The notes under the pieces: generated by a model
What the model was told of the DNA's origin: nothing
What the model saw: only the letters and a program-made list of their open reading frames with translations
The model's database searches: none
Translations under genes and position numbers: made by a program
Part shown: piece by piece, positions 1 through 12,028 of the stretch
Position numbering within the stretch: the first letter of the stretch is position 1
How the letters are laid out: each line of letters begins with the position of its first letter
Source: Papaver somniferum
Lineage: Eukaryota > Streptophyta > Magnoliopsida > Ranunculales > Papaveraceae
Assembly (NCBI RefSeq): GCF_003573695.1
Contig: NC_039358.1
Span: forward strand, 158,462,920-158,526,919
Length of the DNA stretch: 64,000 bases
Direction: 5' to 3'

Positions 1-67
1 CTTATAAATATTTTGTTTTATCATATGGTCTTATTTTTCCTTCCTAATTAAAGGTCTTATTATGCCA

Positions 68-385
68 CCTCTTGTCATTGCGACAAAATCGCAGGACGTC
101 CTTGCACTTTCATGCAAAAACCCATTGATCTTGCCTTAACTTTTTCTTTTGTATTATGGCCTCTTCAGGAATGTTGCGACAATATGACAGGCCTAAATAT
201 TCTTGCGAAAATAAAGCCCCATGACATTGCCGTCTTGCGACGAAATCGCAGGACGTCTTCGCACTTTCATGCGAAAACCCATTGATCTCGTCTTATCCTT
301 TTCTTTTGTATATTATTGCCTCTTCAGGATTGTTGCACAAATATGACAAGCCTTAATATCCTTGCATACATATGCAGCCTCATGA
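68..385. repeat. 157-bp tandem repeat in the Tat 3' non-coding tail
   Basis: Two adjacent copies share the core AAATCGCAGGACGTC; GCAGGACGTC begins at 91 and again at 248, giving a period of 157 bp. Each copy continues through a CTTTCATGC stretch and a CCCATTGATCT stretch to CTCTTCAGGA. The second copy degrades after about 385. Tandem repeats between integrase and the 3' LTR are common in Tat-lineage elements. Confidence 0.8.
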
Positions 386-1148
386 CATTTGCGTCTTAAG
401 ACACTTATCAGCTCCCTAATGGAGGGTGCCGCCCTTATCTCCCCCTGGTTGCCCCTTCAAGGAGGCGTACTTCTACCATACAAGGTTAGCTCCTCCCATC
501 CAGTCTTAACAACAACCAGTTGTTTTCGCAGCCTCTTATCCCTTTTACCTATAGGGTTATGGTTACGAGACTGCACCCTAAGTGGGGTTTTCTTCAGGCC
601 GAGTGCAGTATAAGCCAAGACTTGTCAAGAATGGCAAGGTACGCTTCAAACGTCCCTGGCACTCTTGACTCAACCGTGTACCTCGGCGCCTTGATCAGAT
701 CTGCACTCCTTGGGAGAGTCCTTATTACCTTAGTCGCCCAACCCAAGTCATATGCTTAAGCTGAGAATCCAAGGTGCCTCTCCCGGATGGGCTTTATTGA
801 CCCCAAATCTCCATGACTCAGGTTCCGGTGGCGGTGTAGCCTTTCCCTGAGCCATGCAGGTACCCCCTAATATGACGTACTTTAGGTCTTACATTTGCCT
901 CTTGCGAAATTTTATTCGCGAACTAGGGTGTACGCCATAAAGGTTCGCCCCTTTCTTTTATGTCATTGTTCTGTGATTATCTCTGCGAAAATTTCGCACA
1001 TCATGATCTTGTTTTGATATGAGTAATCTTGCAATTATTCTTTCAGAATCCATAACTTCTCAAAGCTTCTTACGGATAATATTTTTTAAGTACAACCTGT
1101 TCCATGGTCTGTCTAATCTATGACCAACATCTCTTCCTTCTGGATCCA
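386..1148 (-). other. non-coding tail of the Tat element
   Basis: No protein domain is visible in any frame. The stretch from about 410 to 880 is richer in GC than its surroundings and has scattered short open frames that look like chance. It lies between the tandem repeat and the integrase and is best read as the 3' untranslated region of the element. Confidence 0.5.
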
Positions 1149-2323
1149 TTAATCTATAAGCTCTGTTCCAACTATCTCCTTAATGATGTAAGGTCCATCC
1201 CATTTTTTCGCTAATTTTCCACCATTTTCTCGCTGATATATTGGTGTTTCTCGCAGAACTAAATCTCCTGGTTGAAATTCGCGTATTTTGACACGTTTAT
1301 TATATTCTCGGGCTAATCTTCGCTGATAATTCTCCATATGTTGTAAAGCTTTTTCTCTTCTTTCTTCTAATTCATCAAGTTTATTTAAAATCAAGCCCGC
1401 ACTAAGATTTTTCTCCCAAGCTTCTCTTTTTGTTGTCGGAATAACAACTTCTGTTGGTAACACCGCTTCAACTCCGTATGTTAAACAAAAAGTGACATTC
1501 CAGTAGCTTCTCTTCTAGTTGTATTATAAGCCCATACTGCATTATGTACTTGTTCGCACCATGCTCTGTGATGTCCTTCCAATTTCTTCTTTAATATATC
1601 TGCAATTGTTTTGTTTGTTGCTTCTACTGCCCATTAGCTTGTGGATACAAAGGAGTAGATTTCCACATTTTATCTTGAATGCATTAAGTAGCATTTCTAT
1701 ATGTCCTTCAAATTGTTTCCCATTATCAGATACCAACTGTGCAGGAATTCCAATCTGCAAATGATATTTTCGAATATGAATGTAAAGATATCTTTGTCGC
1801 GAATATGTTGTACTGCCTTCACTTCTGTCCATTTTGTGAAATAATCTGTTGCGACTATTAAGTATCTTCTTTGTCCAGATCCTGGTAAAAATGGCCCCAC
1901 AATATCTAAGCCCCACTTTCCAAAAGGCCATACACTAGTTGAAGATGACAATGGTGCTCCAGGTGCATGTATTTTCTTTCCATGCCGCTGACAATCTTCG
2001 CAACGTCTTGATATTTGTTTTGCATCTTCATGCATGTATGGCCAGTAATAACCTTGCATTTTTGCTCTATGTGCCAAAGATCTTCCTCCACTATGATTGC
2101 CAGCATCCCCACTATGTAACATTTTTAGCACCTTTTCTCCTTCCTCTCGTGTCAAACATCTGAGTGATGGTCCATTAAAGGATTTTCGGTATAGCAACCC
2201 ATCTCTTAATTCATAATTCGTTGCACGGCTTTTTAACTTGTGTGTTTCCAATCTATTTCTTGGTGTTTCTCCTTTCGCCAAATATGCATGAAGTTCCATT
2301 CTCCAGTCTGCGATATTGTTCAT
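1149..2323 (-). pseudogene. integrase of the Tat element, frameshifted
   Basis: Minus-strand frames together cover an integrase. The N-terminal zinc-binding part has the H-H-C-C arrangement, ending in CEDCQRHGK. The core has the first catalytic Asp in GLDIVGPF and the second in VSDNGKQFEG, the latter in a different frame (1542-1931). The C-terminal part (1149-1463) contains FQPGDLVLR and KWDGPYII, typical of the GPY/F-like tail of plant Ty3/gypsy integrases. At least two frameshifts separate these blocks, so no functional enzyme is expected. It would otherwise insert the cDNA into the genome. Confidence 0.85.
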
Positions 2324-3302
2324 TTGTTCTTCTTTTCATTGTCTATTATCATCACGTCCACGTCTTCTTCTTCTTTATTGATTGATGGTGACAGAAGTGT
2401 TTGTATTTTTATGCATCTCGCAGTTGGATCTGTCATCATGCTTGAGATGAAAGCAAAAGCGTCTGCGAGTCTGTTATCCTTTCTTGAAATGTGCCTCCAT
2501 TTTATTTTTGGGATTTTCGCTGACAATTCTTCAACCAGCTTCTTGTATTTCTTCAAGGATGGTTCATTTGTAGTATACTCTCCCTTTATTTGGCGAATAA
2601 CTAGCTGCGAATCACTAGTGATCCTGGCATTTTCTAGTTTCATTTCTATTGCGAATTTTAAGGCATGTATCACACTTCATATTCTGTTTCATTATTAGTG
2701 GATGCAAATTCCAATCTGAATGAAAAAGCCATTTTATTCCTTCTGGCGAAATTAAAACAATTCCAACTCCATTTCCTTCTCCATTTGATGATCCATCTAC
2801 CAATATCTCCCATCTATTTGGTTCTGTTAATAAATCTTTTGGATCTCCATGTTCTTCTTCTACATCCATCATTTCTTCTACTGCTTCATCTTCTTCTAAA
2901 GGAAATTCTGCCAAGAAATCTGCAACAACTTGTGATTTTGGTGAAGACAAAATTTCATATTTAATATCAAAGTGGCCTACTTGTGCATTCCATCTCTCCA
3001 CTCTTCCTGATCTTTTAGAATTCTTCATCACTGATTCAATTGGTACTTTTGTTAATACCTTTATCTTGTGCTTGAAAGTATATGCGGAGCTTAAATGATG
3101 CATAAACTAATGCTAAGATTAACTTTTCAATCTTTGAGTAATTCTTCTCGGCAGTATTAAAAGTTTTGCTAATGTAATAAATGGGTTTCTCCACTCCTGC
3201 GTCTACTCGCAATAACACAACACTTAATGCATGCGACGTCGTCGCAAGATAGATCAATAATTCTTCTCCTGATTCTGCTTTTTGTAAAATAGTTGTATTC
3301 AT
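2320..3302 (-). pseudogene. tandem RNase H domains of the Tat element
   Basis: The first domain (3036-3302, minus) carries KPIYYISKTFNTAEKNYSKI, the usual RNase H block that follows reverse transcriptase in Ty3/gypsy elements. A second RNase H follows (2320-3103): WEILVDGSSNGEGNGVGIVL with its Asp, then ITSDSQLVIRQIKGEY with another Asp. This extra archaeal-type RNase H is characteristic of the Tat lineage. The frame changes near 2,620-2,680 and again near 3,040-3,100, so the region is broken. The role in an intact element is removal of RNA from the RNA-DNA hybrid. Confidence 0.85.
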
Positions 3303-3329
3303 AAGATGTTCTTTGATTCCTTGAAAATC

Positions 3330-4415
3330 TTATTCACATTCATCAGTCCATTTAACTTTCGCACCCTTCTTGAGTATATCGAAAAAATATTTGCATTTGT
3401 CTGATGATCGCGAAATGAATCTCCCCAGCGAAGCTAGAATCCCATTCAACTTCTGTACATCTTTTATTGTTGTTGGTGTTGGCATGTCACGAACTGCTTG
3501 GACTTTTTCTGGATCAACCTGTATTCCTTCTTTTGATACAATGTAGCCTAAAATTTTTCCCGATGCAACTCCAATAGTACACTTCTCTGGATTCAATTTA
3601 ATGTTATACTGCCGCATTTGTTCAAAAATCTCCCTCGGGTCTTGTACATGGTGTTTAGATTCTTTACTCTTCACTAACATTTCGTCCACATATACTTCTA
3701 ATGTTTTGTGTATCCATTTTGCGAACACGTTCTCTACCATTCTTTGATATGTCGCTCCCGCGTTTCGCATACCAAATGGCATTTTCGTGTTATAACATAA
3801 ACCTATAGGAGCAAAGAAAGCAGTATGTTCTTGATCTTCTTCAGCGAGAGGGATTTGGTTATACCCTTTGTATCCATCTAAAGATGATACCCTATCATTT
3901 CCCGCTGCGGATTCCACCATTTGAGGAATATCTGGTAACGGAAAACTGTCTTTGGGGCAAGCTTTGTTTAAATCAGTGAAATCTATGCAAATTCTGATTC
4001 CTTTGTTTTTCTTTGGGACAATGACCATATTCGCTATCCATTCTGGGTATTTAGCTTCTCTTATAATTCATGCCTCAAGCATTTTCTGTAATTCTTCTTC
4101 TATTTGGGAATGATAAGTTGTTGCAATTTTTCTTATTCTCTGTTTAAATGGTCTCACATTTTTGTTAATCTCCAATCTGTGGCATGCAATTGATGGATCT
4201 ATTCCCGGTATCTCATCCATGTTTCCTGCGAAAACATCTTTATATTCTCGCAACAAGTTAACAGTCCTTTCTTCTTCTTCCATATCCATTTTGGTTCCAA
4301 TTCTCAATATTAGAGGTTCTTCTATAGTCCCAACGTTTATTTCTTTTGTTGGTTCTGCGGCAGTGTAAGTTGGTTTAGGTTCTCCCATTGGTGTTGGTTC
4401 TTTTATTATTTTCAT
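3330..4415 (-). pseudogene. reverse transcriptase of the Tat element
   Basis: Two minus-strand blocks, 4068-4415 and 3330-4028, are separated by an in-frame stop near 4068. Recognisable motifs are CIDFTDLNKACPKDSFPLP, SLDGYKGYNQI with the first catalytic Asp, MPFGMRNAGATYQRM, and YVDEMLVKS at the position of the canonical YVDD box. The second Asp of that box reads Glu here, which together with the stop suggests a dead enzyme. The sequence continues into the connection region (KILGYIVSKEGIQVDPEK). Confidence 0.9.
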
Positions 4416-4490
4416 AGGTCCTTCTCCTTCTTCCGAAATTTAGCTGGGTATTCCTTTGCCTTCTTTCGCCCTTATCATATATACTCTAAA

Positions 4491-5299
4491 TTATTCTTCC
4501 TTCTTTGCTTCTTTTACCAATTTTCTGCGAAATTGTTTCTTTTTTGCTTGTCCTTCATAATGTTTGACTTCAATTTGATGACATAATTTTGCATTGTCAA
4601 CATCTCCTATGATTTCACCTATTCCATTTGGAGTGGGGAATTTAATACATTGATGAAACGTTGACACCACAGCTTTTATCGCATGTATCCATGATCTTCC
4701 TAATAACATATTATATGGCGATTCCATATCCACCACGCACAATGTTACATGTGTTTCGATTTCCCCAAGTGGAATTCGTACAACTATCTCTCCTTTAGGT
4801 TTTGTTGTGGATTTTCCAAAGCCGTGAACAAAATATGTTGAACTAGACATTTCTTCATCTTTAAATCCCATTCCCCGGAATGCATGATAAAATATTATAT
4901 CAACTGAACTTCCTGTATCGATTAAAGTTCTGTTTAACATCCATTCTCTTGTGGATTTTATTGTTTCTCCTTCTCTTTTCGTGTAATAGGCACGGTGATG
5001 ACCAACGGAGATGTGTGGTTTAAATTTTCTTTTGGTATTTCTTCCGCCATGAATGCAATTTTTTGCTTTTCCCAATCTTTCAAGGGTGATGTTTTTTCTA
5101 CCGCCATAGCTTTCCTTCCTTCAAAATTTCGTTTATGTATTCTTCCTTTGATGTTTTCATGGAATTCATTAATCATCGTTTTTGTTATCATATTACACTC
5201 CAATCTTTTGCCATTTTCACTAATTATGTTCATCTTTCTTCTAATTGATTCACTGATATGTTTAATCACTTTCTTGACTTGAATATTCTCAATTAACAA
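4491..5299 (-). pseudogene. retroviral-type aspartic protease of the Tat element
   Basis: Two overlapping minus frames (4491-5075 and 4958-5299) encode a protease. The active-site motif is LIDTGSSVDIIF, and downstream comes NMLLGRSWIHAIKAVVSTFH, the second conserved protease block typical of Tat elements. The upstream part is Lys/Glu-rich and has no capsid domain or zinc knuckle, so most of gag seems deleted between here and the primer site at 5322. A frameshift near 4,960-5,075 joins the two frames. Confidence 0.85.
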
Positions 5300-5321
5300 T
5301 CTTCAACTTTCGATCTTCAAG

Positions 5322-5339
5322 TCCCTGTTTCTAGCGCCA
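5322..5339 (-). other. primer binding site of the Tat element
   Basis: On the minus strand TGGCGCTAGAAACAGGGA starts three bases inside the LTR end. TGGCGC at this place is typical of a tRNA-primed minus-strand start site. I did not assign the tRNA. Confidence 0.65.
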
Positions 5340-5342
5340 TTA

Positions 5343-5813
5343 TGTAGTTGCAGGAAATCCTACACTACACCCCTCATATGATTTCATTGTTGCTCAACTC
5401 ATTTTTAGGTTTACACTCTTAATTTTATTGATAAATCTTTGAATGTTCTTACAAGAAAGGTAAAGAAGTCAAGAATGATCTCTGCTCTAAACTTTCCCTC
5501 TCCTATTTACTTGTTTCTTACTCAAAAAAAGATCTCTCCCTTTATTTACAACTCGAACGACTATTTATAAAGAAATACATAGTGGATGACAGCTAATCTG
5601 TCCTTTATTTTCGGGTATGGTTTGCGACATTCTCGCAACCTTACAAATGTTAATTTCGAAAACTCTCTAATTTTTGCAGAACTATCATATCCTTCTCATG
5701 ATCTTTGTTGACGTCATTTATTTTATCATTCTTGAAATTGTTCTGCGGCGCTGTTGTGCTGTGTCATTGATAATTTCGCTGAAACATTGTCGTTGCGAGA
5801 TTCTGATCCTACA
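5343..5813 (-). repeat. 5' LTR of the Tat element
   Basis: The 471-bp segment starts TGTAG and ends CTACA, perfect short inverted ends. It directly abuts the primer site on the left and an interrupted foreign LTR on the right. The partner LTR is outside the window, so the length rests on these ends and on the alignment break at 5814. Confidence 0.75.
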
Positions 5814-6525
5814 GATAGAAGTGGATCATCTTTTGGTATGCATACTTTGCAATATCCAGATAATGGTTATTGGTTCTAAACTCCCATTACAATCATTGAA
5901 ACATCCTTAGAAGACGACAATAGTTGTCTCACACAAACTATTTGCTTATAATTAATTTTCAAGTGATCGAATGATCAATACGAAACATTCCGAGTCTACA
6001 TCTAATGACTATCGCACACAAATCATGTAAGATGTTTCAAGGCAATTTTCACATGATCATCTTTTGACTCATTGTTTAATTTCCAACAAATAAATCGTTT
6101 CCAACTAAACTCGTCAAGAATAATGATAAATTTAGTTAAAGCAAAAAGATTTCCAACACATATTTCGAGAAACATATAAGCGAGTTAAACTCAGCTCGAA
6201 ATATCAAATGTGTATAATATAAAGTCTATACAGCTATACGACTTAGTCTCAATAGGAGATAAAATATAATAGACTTATGAGTGATAGATAAGTTTAGTCT
6301 CCACATACCTTTTGTTGATGAAGTTCCTCCAAGCTCTCCTCAGTAAATCTTCGTCTTCAATCGATGAACGCCGTGAAGTCTAAATCTCAACTACACATTC
6401 TATCCTAATCCGAGACACACCTATAAGTAGACTAGAAATCAAGACTTATAGTTTTGATCACCTAAAATTGACAAACAAGCTTGAGATAACAACACTTGCG
6501 AGTTTGATGGAGCATTACTCTAACA
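5814..6525 (-). repeat. partial LTR of the gag-only element family
   Basis: On the minus strand this begins TGTTAGAG at 6525 and follows the first part of the LTR seen at 14299 and 20230: the passages on reading 'stopped by' calls such as TTTCGAGCTGAG and ATGTTTCAATGATTG recur in order. The match runs right up to 5814, where the Tat LTR begins. The remainder of this LTR should lie on the far side of the Tat element, outside the window. It is clearly more diverged than the two copies at 14 and 20 kb, so it is an older insertion. Confidence 0.85.
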
Positions 6526-8105
6526 ATCTATAAGCTGACTAACATGTTGCATATGTGTAGAATAGTTAATAGAGTTTGGTGGTTTATTTCTACTTGGTAT
6601 TCAATTATCCTTCCAGATGGATATATGTTCTCAATCTCCTATTTCTTAGACATGATATCTTTTAACAATATCAAAACCCTGGCAGATGCCTTTCCAGACC
6701 CACGAACCATGTGAGGAAAAAACACCATTAAGAGGATTTTTACTACTAAAATACTTGCAAGTTAAAAAATTTACCCATAACTCAACCTATTGATTAAGCA
6801 TTCTCCAAGCTAATTTAGTGAGAAGTGCTAAATTCAAGATATTTGTCCTTCTAATATTCAGTCCCCCTAGAGATTTAGCAAGAGCAACATCCAACCATCT
6901 TTTAGGATATATACCACCTTCTTTTTCATCTTTTACCCACTGTCATTTGAACTGAATCCATCTTATCAGTGATTTTTTTAGGCATAGGAAAAACAACAAG
7001 GTAATGTCAGCCATATTCCCTAAAACAGACCGTATCAGAAGAGTTTTACCACGATCAGCAACAAACTTACCTTTCAAGTGGCCAGGCTAACCTTATAACT
7101 ATCAATTAAGTAAGAAAAATATTGAGACTCATCTCTTTGAAGAAAGAGTGGGCACCAAAATATTTCTCTTGCAATGTCATTCTCTTTATTTGAAGGATAT
7201 TAGATATGGTATTCTTAATATTACCTGGGACTCTAGGGATAAAAGCAACATCAGATTTGTCAAAATTGACAGCTTGACCAGAGAATTTACTAAATTGATC
7301 AATAATACATGCTAAATGATTAGCTTCTCTAATTCTAGCTTTTATGAAGATTAAACATTTATCTTCAAAAAATAGGTGAGTGATTGGAGGACCATCTTTT
7401 GTTACCATGAAACCATGAATTATATTAGAGTCTTTAGCATATTTTAGAGCTCTAGAAAGTCCAGGTAAACCAGATATTCTTTTCAACAACACCATAAGAC
7501 ATTTTACCTTATGTTATTATCTTCCCAATCAAACAAAAATCATACTCTCCATCTTCTGTTTCTTCATTAGTAGACTCATCTGGATTCAGTAGAATTGACT
7601 CATCAGCTGATTGCAGTTCCAAAGTAGTTTTTTTAAACCTCATAGCTAAATCAGAAATTGCAGTGCTCGAACTTTAAAAAATCTATCAATTAGTAATTTA
7701 TTTGCAGCCATATTTTTTATTTTCTTCAAAAGGTAAACAAGGTGAATAGGTTTCTGAATTTTATAACTTGGATTAATATTACTCAAATTAGGGCAACTGG
7801 AAATAGGATGGAGATAATATTTTTTTGAATTAATCATCGAGAGACTTTTGGGATCAGTTAAAATAGAAAAGGAAGGTATATGAGCTGTTTTTGACCAAAG
7901 AAGAGAGAGGAATACCAAAATTTCAAATTTGTAATGAAATCTACATCTTCTGCACGTGCTGCTACCATGAGTGAGTTTATCCTTGGTTGAGTCGATGATG
8001 AACCAAGCTTTTTTCAAGAAGATACCAATAACAATGAGATTTACAGTAGAAACTTCAGCTTCAATAAGCAATAGAACTACAACAGCAAACGCAATAATCA
8101 ACACT
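6526..8105 (-). mobile_element. LINE (L1-type) relic with internal deletion
   Basis: On the minus strand, 7,500-7,640 encodes an ORF1-like N-terminus (ISDLAMRFKKTTLELQ ... LIGKII), the start typical of plant LINE ORF1 proteins. It is followed almost immediately by reverse transcriptase (7106-7495): PPITHLFFEDKCLIF in place of the FADD box, then SGQAVNFDKSD. From 7,100 to 6,530 come the later ORF2 parts (GGLNIRRTNILNLALLTKLAWRML). Endonuclease and the first half of RT are missing. The LTR at 6525 interrupts its 3' half. 7,646-8,104 has an open frame of 152 codons with no recognisable domain, probably the LINE leader. Confidence 0.7.
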
Positions 8106-9349
8106 TGATACTAGGCCAACGCCATTTTTGGACAAACAATTTGTAAACACAAAGTGAAGAAAAGAGTTTTAGTTAGACATTTCAACTTTAAACACAAAAG
8201 ACTTTTCTAATCAGATTTGTAGTAAAAACGAGCAAATCTGTGAAATCAAATAGGAAGAATAAGAGGAAACATAGAAAAAGTAACAAATAAAGGGTCAGAA
8301 ATGATTTCCCTGTAGCATCTAGATGGGAGGGAATTGAAAAATTCGAAAAATTGGTTTAAGTCAGTCAGTCGCCCGATTTACAGATAAGAGAGAGCGAAAT
8401 CCCTCACCTATTCATAACCAATCATCGTCACATAAAATCAATGGAAACAGTACACATCTTGGCTGTGGGTTTATAACTTTCTTAAAACTATCACAAACTC
8501 TTGATATATTTCTTACAACTGTGTACCCATTTCTTTACCCTGAATATATCCTTTAACCATGACAATTAGCCATAGAGATCCATCACACGATCCGTCATAC
8601 CCATTGCTTGTCGTGCGAACAACTTGGTTCAGTGAACAAAGATGATGTGTTTTTTAGCTCTTTGTGATATATTTAGCTCTTCGGTTTATGGCCTACCCAA
8701 CATGTGATGTATTTAGTTATACTGAATTTTTCAGTTAAAGCATATGTGCATTATGCTAAAAGTTGATCGAGATGTTAATGAGAGGTTTTGAAATTGTTGT
8801 TGTTGTTTTCTTTAATCACTAAGTAGTCGATGGAGCAATTCATTAGGAAGATGGAAGAAAATAACATAGTTTTAGTTTATTTGAAAACTCAATGTCTGTC
8901 AAACTAAAGGTCAAGGTATGTGGTAAAATATAAAAATCCAGCTGACATTTTTCTAACAGTTAAAGTCAGTCTACGACCCTAACGCATCAACAACATCTTC
9001 TACGACCCAGACTCTAATTAGGCATTAAACATACGACCCATTTACAAAATATCTCTAAATATAACTTTATTATCTAGCGTTTTGATTTTGAGTGGTTGAA
9101 AATATATCTACTAAAGGGTGAAATTATTCATCTTACAACGTGTTTATTTTTCTAGAAGACGTGTATCATTTTCATTTACAAGATTATTCTACAAAAGAAT
9201 TAACTATTTATAGGTGAAAAAACTAGCATTGAAAATTTTAAATCTTATCAAAAAGATTAATGGATCACCTTAATTACCAACTTTAAGTACAAATATATTA
9301 AAAGATAAACTAGACAAATTAGCAAAGAATAGGGCATGTTCGTGGATAA
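8106..9349. other. no recognisable gene
   Basis: AT-rich DNA with no long open frame, no tRNA-like boxes and no terminal repeats that I could find. The left part may be the leader of the LINE to its left. Otherwise I see nothing in it. Confidence 0.4.
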
Positions 9350-10622
9350 TGCTAGATTAACAATATCTCATAAAACAAAGTGATCTGTTTTCTCCATAAT
9401 GTGTTCATTATTTACACGGAGATTCTTCCGCTAACCTGACAAACCTGAAACATTCAAACAACGTCAAAGGGCTCAAGATATCCTTTAAAGCATGGAATAT
9501 CTAACGCTCATATTCAACCAATATAATTCCTCATATCTACCTATGGATCCAATCAAAACACGGAAGATCAGCGCTCACCTTTTTATTCCCCTACTTTAAA
9601 GACTTGTTCGTAAAGCTAAAGTCTGGATGACTACATGCCTAACTCCAACATGTAGGTTAGTACTAATCAAATCCTCACTCATCCCAACTTCTAATCACTT
9701 AATGCAAACACAACCTCTTCCTATCTATATCCATAACAAGATAGACCGAATTTCTAGAAACTTCTTATAGGTCATGATTCATATATCAGAAAACTACACC
9801 CATTGAGGTGCGATAAATTAACCAAATAAAAAACTCGGGCTAGGAATTCGAAACAGTGAGCAACATAATAAGGCTCTACTAATGAAACAAGCTTGGACAT
9901 TTCATGATCAACCAAACTCCATCTCGGACAGCTTATGTTGAGAAAAATATCTAAAATAACAACCAGTATTTTTCCAAAACTTATACACATACTCAAAAGC
10001 GACCTCACAATGGAAACAATTTACCTATTACCAAACAACATATCTTCCACCAAATTGGAAACGAAAAAACAACCCCTATCACGGAATGTTGGATCCCTCA
10101 AGCCACACCACCAAATATAACAAGTACGGTACTTTTCAAATAGTGGCGGAACCAATTCATCCAATATCACAACATAGGTTCATAAGAATTTAGCCTAGCT
10201 TTCCCCTCGATGACAATAAGAATTATAAACATCCACATTCCTATGGATGAACAACCTAATAATATCATCTGGTCACACACATAATTGGATCCTAGACAAC
10301 TGCCTCTGGATACGAATGCTTAAACCAGAATATCAACCAGACAAATTATCTTCCCAATAACAACTTCCTTTAGACTCTCCCATATCCACCAAAAATCCAT
10401 ATTTTTTTTGTGGAAAGCAATAATGAAGGATTACCACCTTCAAAATCCTCAACAGAATACATCTCACCAGTTCTAATTTCTGTCCAAGATGCAGTGCGGC
10501 TCCACAAATGGCTATCCATATTCTCCTACAATAACAAGTTGTCAAAACAACATGACATATTCATTTCATGCAACTTTCAAATAAATCATAGATTTTACAG
10601 TTCAAAGCCCCAATACCCGTAA
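9350..10622 (+). mobile_element. decayed LINE fragment, ORF2 C-terminal half
   Basis: The plus strand follows the same order of blocks as the better LINE copy at 34,400-35,300: the TTAATGCAAACACAA block near 9,697, the block translating to NNKALLMKQAWTFHDQPNS near 9,870, and a FFLWKAIM block near 10,405 that corresponds to the zf-RVT region. Many stops and indels break every frame. It is a second, older copy of the same LINE family. Confidence 0.7.
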
Positions 10623-10928
10623 TCTCATCCTTTTGTTTTCTCCTATGGCCTTTATTGATAACTATAAATAAACTCATCTATCGACATAAACAAAAACTAC
10701 CGACAAATATTGTCCAAATAGCTCTGCAATTGCCACATGAAAATCCAGTACAACTCGACCAGTCTAATGTTGTCAGCGTATATTGCATCTAAGAAAAGTT
10801 TTTTATCCCTTCATTGCTAACTGTAACCACTAACTTTTTTCTTCGAAAGAATTAATCATCATTTTTTAACTCGGACCATTTTTTGATAGTCTAAGTGTAG
10901 ACCATTGAGTATACACAATGTACACTTC
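10623..10928. other. no recognisable gene
   Basis: About 300 bases between two LINE pieces. No coding signal, repeats or RNA-gene boxes seen. Confidence 0.35.
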
Positions 10929-11100
10929 TTTTTTTTATAACAGAGAATTCATTCCATTAATGGAAAAATAAGGTTACATCATCAAGAACATCAAAAAACC
11001 AGGGGAAAAAAAACATACAGTAAGAGAACAAGACCAAAGGTTCCAATAAGGGAAAAAGAAGGAACATCAGTGTAGATCAAATACATGTATGAGAACATAG
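10929..11100 (-). mobile_element. 3' end of a minus-strand LINE
   Basis: Read on the minus strand, the sequence ends with a Pro/Leu-poor untranslated stretch, then CCATTAATGGAATGAATTC and TCTGTTATAAAAAAA. This is the usual 3' terminus of plant L1 elements followed by a short A-tail (T-run at 10,929-10,936). The upstream extent is uncertain and may reach about 11,400. Confidence 0.5.
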
Positions 11101-12023
11101 TCGATTGAATCGGAGAAGGAATGGTTTCCGACAAATAAGCCAACCATTTTGTTTGATTGTGGTTGTCTTGTACAACAAGAAGTACTCTTAAATCAAAATA
11201 CTGATAATTCCATATTGTTGTCCTTAGAGATAAACCTTTCACACGCCGGATTTCTTCGCATGTAAACTGAAAATCCAACCCTAACCAAACCCAGTTATTA
11301 AACTGAAGAAAAATTGCTCTGAAATAAAAAAAAAGTACTATTAAAAGGCAGATAACAAGCACCGTTGAAGGGTAGATAACAAGCACCATTAAAGGGCAGA
11401 AACCTTGTTGTAAATCAAGAGAAAAACATTAAAAAAAATCTAAAATAAATCCTAACAAACTATGAAATCTAACTAAGAACTGGAAAATACACAAATGAAA
11501 GGGGAGAATTCTGCTCAGAATTTTGTGCTGAGATGGAACTGCACCGTTTGGGATCTTTTTTTCCTAAACCTAATCGCTAGAGGAGATCTACACCTTAGAT
11601 CTAGGGGTAGTAAATTCTTGAGTAAGTTTATATTCACTTTGGTTTTTTCAATGAAATTCCCACCGACAGAGACAATTTATGGGGGTCACTCTTGCCCATA
11701 CTAATGCCAGTGCTGAGAACGCAGCATGCTATCTGTTCAGTTCCCATTCTAGATAAAAACGAAGTGTAAACTTCGGTTTGTGTAGCATTATTGCAAAAAA
11801 AATTGAATTAAATCCACAGGGAAATCAAGTACAACTATTGTTGAATGCTACCTATTGAATAAAACTATAAAATATCCCCAGAAAGGTTTTGGATAGGTGG
11901 TGTATGCATGGTATGCATCTTTTTCCCTTCACCCTCCTTTCCTTTGCCCAACTTTTATAGAAATTTCGTAGATCAGGTTTTCAAGAAAATATAGGAATTA
12001 CTCATTGAATGAGCTCTTTGTTC
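11101..12023. other. no recognisable gene
   Basis: AT-rich DNA up to the target duplication of the large Tat-like element. It contains a duplicated short block (GATAACAAGCACC near 11,350 and 11,370) and short chance frames only. The sequence at 12,028 continues, across the insertion, at 32,714. Confidence 0.35.
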
Positions 12024-12028
12024 AGAGT

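Larger units (their letters stand above)
1..5813 (-). mobile_element. Tat-lineage Ty3/gypsy retrotransposon, decayed, 3' end outside window
   Basis: Read on the minus strand, the order is LTR (5343-5813), primer site, aspartic protease, reverse transcriptase, RNase H, a second RNase H, integrase, then a long non-coding tail with a 157-bp tandem repeat. Two RNase H domains and a long repeat-bearing tail are hallmarks of the Tat (Ogre/Retand-like) lineage. The coding region is broken by stops and frameshifts, and the gag capsid region is absent: protease-linked coding begins only about 20-40 bases inside the primer site. The 3' LTR must lie left of the window. The right end interrupts another LTR (5814-6525), so this element inserted later than that one. 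Confidence 0.85.

Noticed and set aside
389..759. Two overlapping plus-strand frames in the Tat tail
   Set aside because: Overlapping frames without domains in untranslated element DNA.
7646..8104. 152-codon minus-strand frame
   Set aside because: No domain recognised and it overlaps the ORF1-like start in another frame; more likely the LINE leader.
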